NCBI GenBank assembly: GCA_903898215.1
Contig: CAIUEQ010000044.1
Location: forward strand, 1 to 8,355
DNA: 8,355 bases
Direction of reading: 5' to 3'
Source of the DNA: an uncultured Bacteroidota bacterium
GTDB lineage: Bacteria > Bacteroidota > Bacteroidia > UKL13-3
A program made the position numbers and the translations under genes. Position 1 is the first letter of the stretch; every line of letters starts with the position of its first letter. Positions 6,861 to 8,355 of the stretch are shown here, piece after piece. The notes beneath the pieces are model-generated. The model saw only the letters and a list, made by a program, of their open reading frames with translations. It ran no database searches and was not told the origin of the DNA.

Positions 6861-7553
6861 ATGGACGAGAAATTAGATGGCATTAAAGAATTGCTCATAA
6901 AAAAATCTTATACTAAGCAACAGATTTCGAAAATTACAAAAGAAGTTTTTGATCTTTTTAAAAACGAATTGAAATCTGTTCAGGAATATTTATCTCCTCA
7001 AATAGCAACTGCTGCGCCACTTGTAGAAGTAAAGTGTTACGACAAAGGTGATTTTGAAGTTCATTTAAAATTTTCGGGTGATACGCTTGTGCTCATGATG
7101 CATACCAATATTTTCGACTTTGATAACAGTCATATCATTCATAAAAACCCATACATAAAAGAAGATAAAATGCGCTCGTTTTGTGGAATGATTCAGGTGT
7201 ATAATTTTTTATCCGACTCTTTAAAATATAACCGAGAAGGTGATTATGGATATTTGATTGGACGAATATTTATCAATAAAGAAAAACATTTTTTTATGGA
7301 AGGAAAACGACCACTTTCTTTTTTATACCACGATATCGCTAGCTGTGAAATTAACAGCGAAACAGTTAGCAATATTATTAAAGACTCGATGAGTTTCTGT
7401 TTAAATTTTGATTTGGTAGTTCCTCCAATTGAAGTGGTAAGTAATATTTCTGTTGAACAAAAAAATCAGATGAGTTTTAGCTCAGGTATGCCCACTTCAA
7501 AACGTTTGGGTTTTTTAATGAGTAAAGATATTGATGAGTTTGATGAGAAATAA
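6861..7553 (+). CDS. Conserved-looking cytoplasmic protein of unknown function
   Basis: I do not recognise a functional family. The likely product is 230 residues from the ATG at 6861 (MDEKLDGIKELLIKKSYTKQ). An in-frame TTG at 6840 would add seven residues but overlaps a possible -7 promoter-like sequence (TAAACTTG, 6835-6842), so I prefer the ATG. There is no signal peptide or membrane helix. The N-terminal 40 residues are Lys-rich and probably helical. The middle has alternating beta-like stretches, including VEVKCYDKGDFEVHLKFSG, VLMMHTNIFDFD, YGYLIGRIFINKEKHFFMEG and PLSFLYHD. The last 50 residues look less ordered and end in an acidic tail (DIDEFDEK). The gene stands alone, divergent from the secreted protein and convergent with mrr. 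Confidence 0.85.
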   Translation: MDEKLDGIKELLIKKSYTKQQISKITKEVFDLFKNELKSVQEYLSPQIATAAPLVEVKCYDKGDFEVHLKFSGDTLVLMMHTNIFDFDNSHIIHKNPYIKEDKMRSFCGMIQVYNFLSDSLKYNREGDYGYLIGRIFINKEKHFFMEGKRPLSFLYHDIASCEINSETVSNIIKDSMSFCLNFDLVVPPIEVVSNISVEQKNQMSFSSGMPTSKRLGFLMSKDIDEFDEK

Positions 7554-7585
7554 GTTATTGAGTTAATGGGTTATTGGTTGAATGG
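7554..7585. repeat. Degenerate 8-bp tandem repeat
   Basis: Directly after the preceding stop codon, four octamers follow one another: GTTATTGA, GTTAATGG, GTTATTGG and TTGAATGG. The array is short and imperfect, but the phase is maintained for 32 bp. Confidence 0.55.
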
Positions 7586-7595
7586 TTTATGTCAG

Positions 7596-7620
7596 GTCGA
7601 GCGGAGTCGAGACTCTTTTT
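7596..7620. repeat. GTCGAG direct repeat overlapping a small hairpin and T-tract
   Basis: GTCGAG occurs at 7596-7601 and 7606-7611, four bases apart. The second copy overlaps the inverted repeat GAGTC-GA-GACTC (7604-7615), followed by five T residues (7616-7620). The loop would be only two bases, so a terminator for the upstream plus-strand gene is possible but weak. The higher G+C content stands out from the surrounding sequence. I recall similar GTCGAGCGGAGTCGAG strings between genes in Bacteroidota, but that is from memory. Confidence 0.5.
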
Positions 7621-7629
7621 CACTCTGTG

Positions 7630-7655
7630 TTGACTAACTTCCAAGTTAGTGTCAA
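7630..7655. repeat. Palindromic hairpin (REP-like or bidirectional terminator)
   Basis: ACTAACTT (7633-7640) pairs perfectly with AAGTTAGT (7643-7650) across a CC centre. The outer TTG (7630-7632) and CAA (7653-7655) extend the stem past a two-base bulge (GT, 7651-7652). It lies between two convergent genes, where a bidirectional terminator or a small repetitive palindrome would fit. No long T-tract follows on the plus strand. Confidence 0.65.
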
Positions 7656-7732
7656 TTTAGAAATAAATATAATTCTTCATTTATTATTTGCCATGAATTC
7701 GTATTAACAAGATGTTAGACGAACGCATTTTA

Positions 7733-8355
7733 TTATTCTTCAAAGAAATCTTCATCTAGTTGTTTAACCTCATAAGTTGACTTAATCTGTATTCCAACAT
7801 TAAATTCATGCATTAAATCTACCAGTTTGTTTCCGTCAAGTAGGATGATTTTATGATGTGCATTTTTTGCCTTTTCTATTGCGCCAATATCAAATAGAGA
7901 TGTTGTTACAAATACTCCTTTATTAGTATCACCACTCATTGCACCGATAAAATTTCTAATGTCTTTTTCTCGAACCTTATTTTCACTAAATCGTTTCGCT
8001 TGAATATAAATTTTGTCCAGTCCCAATTTATCTTCGTTAATAATTCCATCTATACCTCCGTCTCCTGATTTTGACGTTTCAATAAATTCTCCATATCCCA
8101 TTTTCTTAAGTAAAATTAGTATTACTTTTTCAAAATAATATGGATCAATAGATTTTAGTTTTTCTAATAAGTCGTTTTTTACTTCACTTTCAATTTGAGT
8201 AAAACCCTTGTCTATCAAATCTTGTGGAGAAGAGGTAACTATTTCTTTGAACTCTAAATTTTCTTTTTTTGACTTAGTATTTTCCTCAGTATAAAAGTTC
8301 AGAGTTCCAGAATCTTCAACTATATTCTTCAATGTTAGTTCACTCTTTTGTTTTA
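7733..8355 (-). CDS. mrr: Mrr-type restriction endonuclease, 5' partial (C-terminal nuclease domain)
   Basis: The frame stays open from the stop at 7733 to the right edge, so the 5' end lies outside the window; the TTG at 8332 is just a possible internal start. About 207 codons are visible. Counting from that TTG, FFEKV-like FEKV (67-70) starts the Mrr catalytic domain. SGDGGIDGI (89-97) and IQAKR (110-114) then give the PD-(D/E)xK active site, with Asp95, Gln111 and Lys113 as the probable catalytic residues. GVFVTTSLFDIGAIEKA and the end segment LLDGNKLVDLM also match Mrr. Full Mrr proteins are about 300 residues, with an N-terminal winged-helix DNA-binding domain, which should lie in the missing part. 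Mrr is a cytoplasmic nuclease that attacks modified DNA and can act alone. The visible catalytic domain looks intact. Confidence 0.92.
   Translation of the reverse strand, partial: KQKSELTLKNIVEDSGTLNFYTEENTKSKKENLEFKEIVTSSPQDLIDKGFTQIESEVKNDLLEKLKSIDPYYFEKVILILLKKMGYGEFIETSKSGDGGIDGIINEDKLGLDKIYIQAKRFSENKVREKDIRNFIGAMSGDTNKGVFVTTSLFDIGAIEKAKNAHHKIILLDGNKLVDLMHEFNVGIQIKSTYEVKQLDEDFFEE

Noticed and set aside
7589..7633. Short ATG-initiated frame of 14 codons in the repeat-rich gap
   Set aside because: It is very short, runs through the repeated GTCGAG motif and hairpin, and has no family similarity that I can see.
7630..7655. FNR/CRP-type operator (TTGAC...GTCAA arms)
   Set aside because: The arms are 16 bp apart instead of about 4-6, and the site lies between convergent stop codons, not upstream of a gene.
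8330..8332. TTG at 8332 as the true start of the Mrr protein
   Set aside because: The frame remains open to the window edge, and Mrr proteins have an additional N-terminal domain that would lie beyond it.

Overview
The window is AT-rich bacterial DNA that looks like Bacteroidota. The evidence is a cbb3 oxidase subunit I/II fusion typical of that phylum, start codons without clear Shine-Dalgarno sequences, a TAnnTTTG-type -7 promoter box, and a secreted beta-barrel-like protein of Bacteroidota type. I cannot place it below phylum level.

Positions 1-5710 hold a cbb3-type cytochrome c oxidase locus, all on the plus strand. It begins inside ccoN, fused to ccoO (1-1941, 5' end outside the window). 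A 56-residue ccoQ (1947-2117) and a single-haem ccoP (2120-2983) follow. A strong intrinsic terminator (3005-3038) and a probable new promoter (3040-3047) separate these structural genes from the assembly genes: ccoG (3069-4502), ccoH/fixH (4564-4998) and a TauE/SafE or DsbD_2-like membrane protein (5000-5710). The structural genes make the high-affinity terminal oxidase used at low oxygen. The downstream genes probably serve its assembly, including copper handling and subunit maturation.

Positions 5711-8355 are accessory or poorly characterised. They contain a secreted, probably outer-membrane protein on the minus strand (5875-6702), a divergent cytoplasmic protein of unknown function (6861-7553), and the C-terminal part of an Mrr-type restriction endonuclease on the minus strand (7733-8355), which runs off the right edge.

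The two convergent intergenic gaps, 5711-5874 and 7554-7732, are rich in short repeats. The first has a pair of about 26-bp imperfect direct repeats. The second has a degenerate 8-bp tandem repeat, a doubled GTCGAG motif and an 8-bp palindromic hairpin. They may belong to dispersed intergenic repeat families. I found no tRNA, rRNA, CRISPR array, transposase or clearly new multi-gene system. The least explained items are the intergenic repeats and the unknown protein at 6861-7553.
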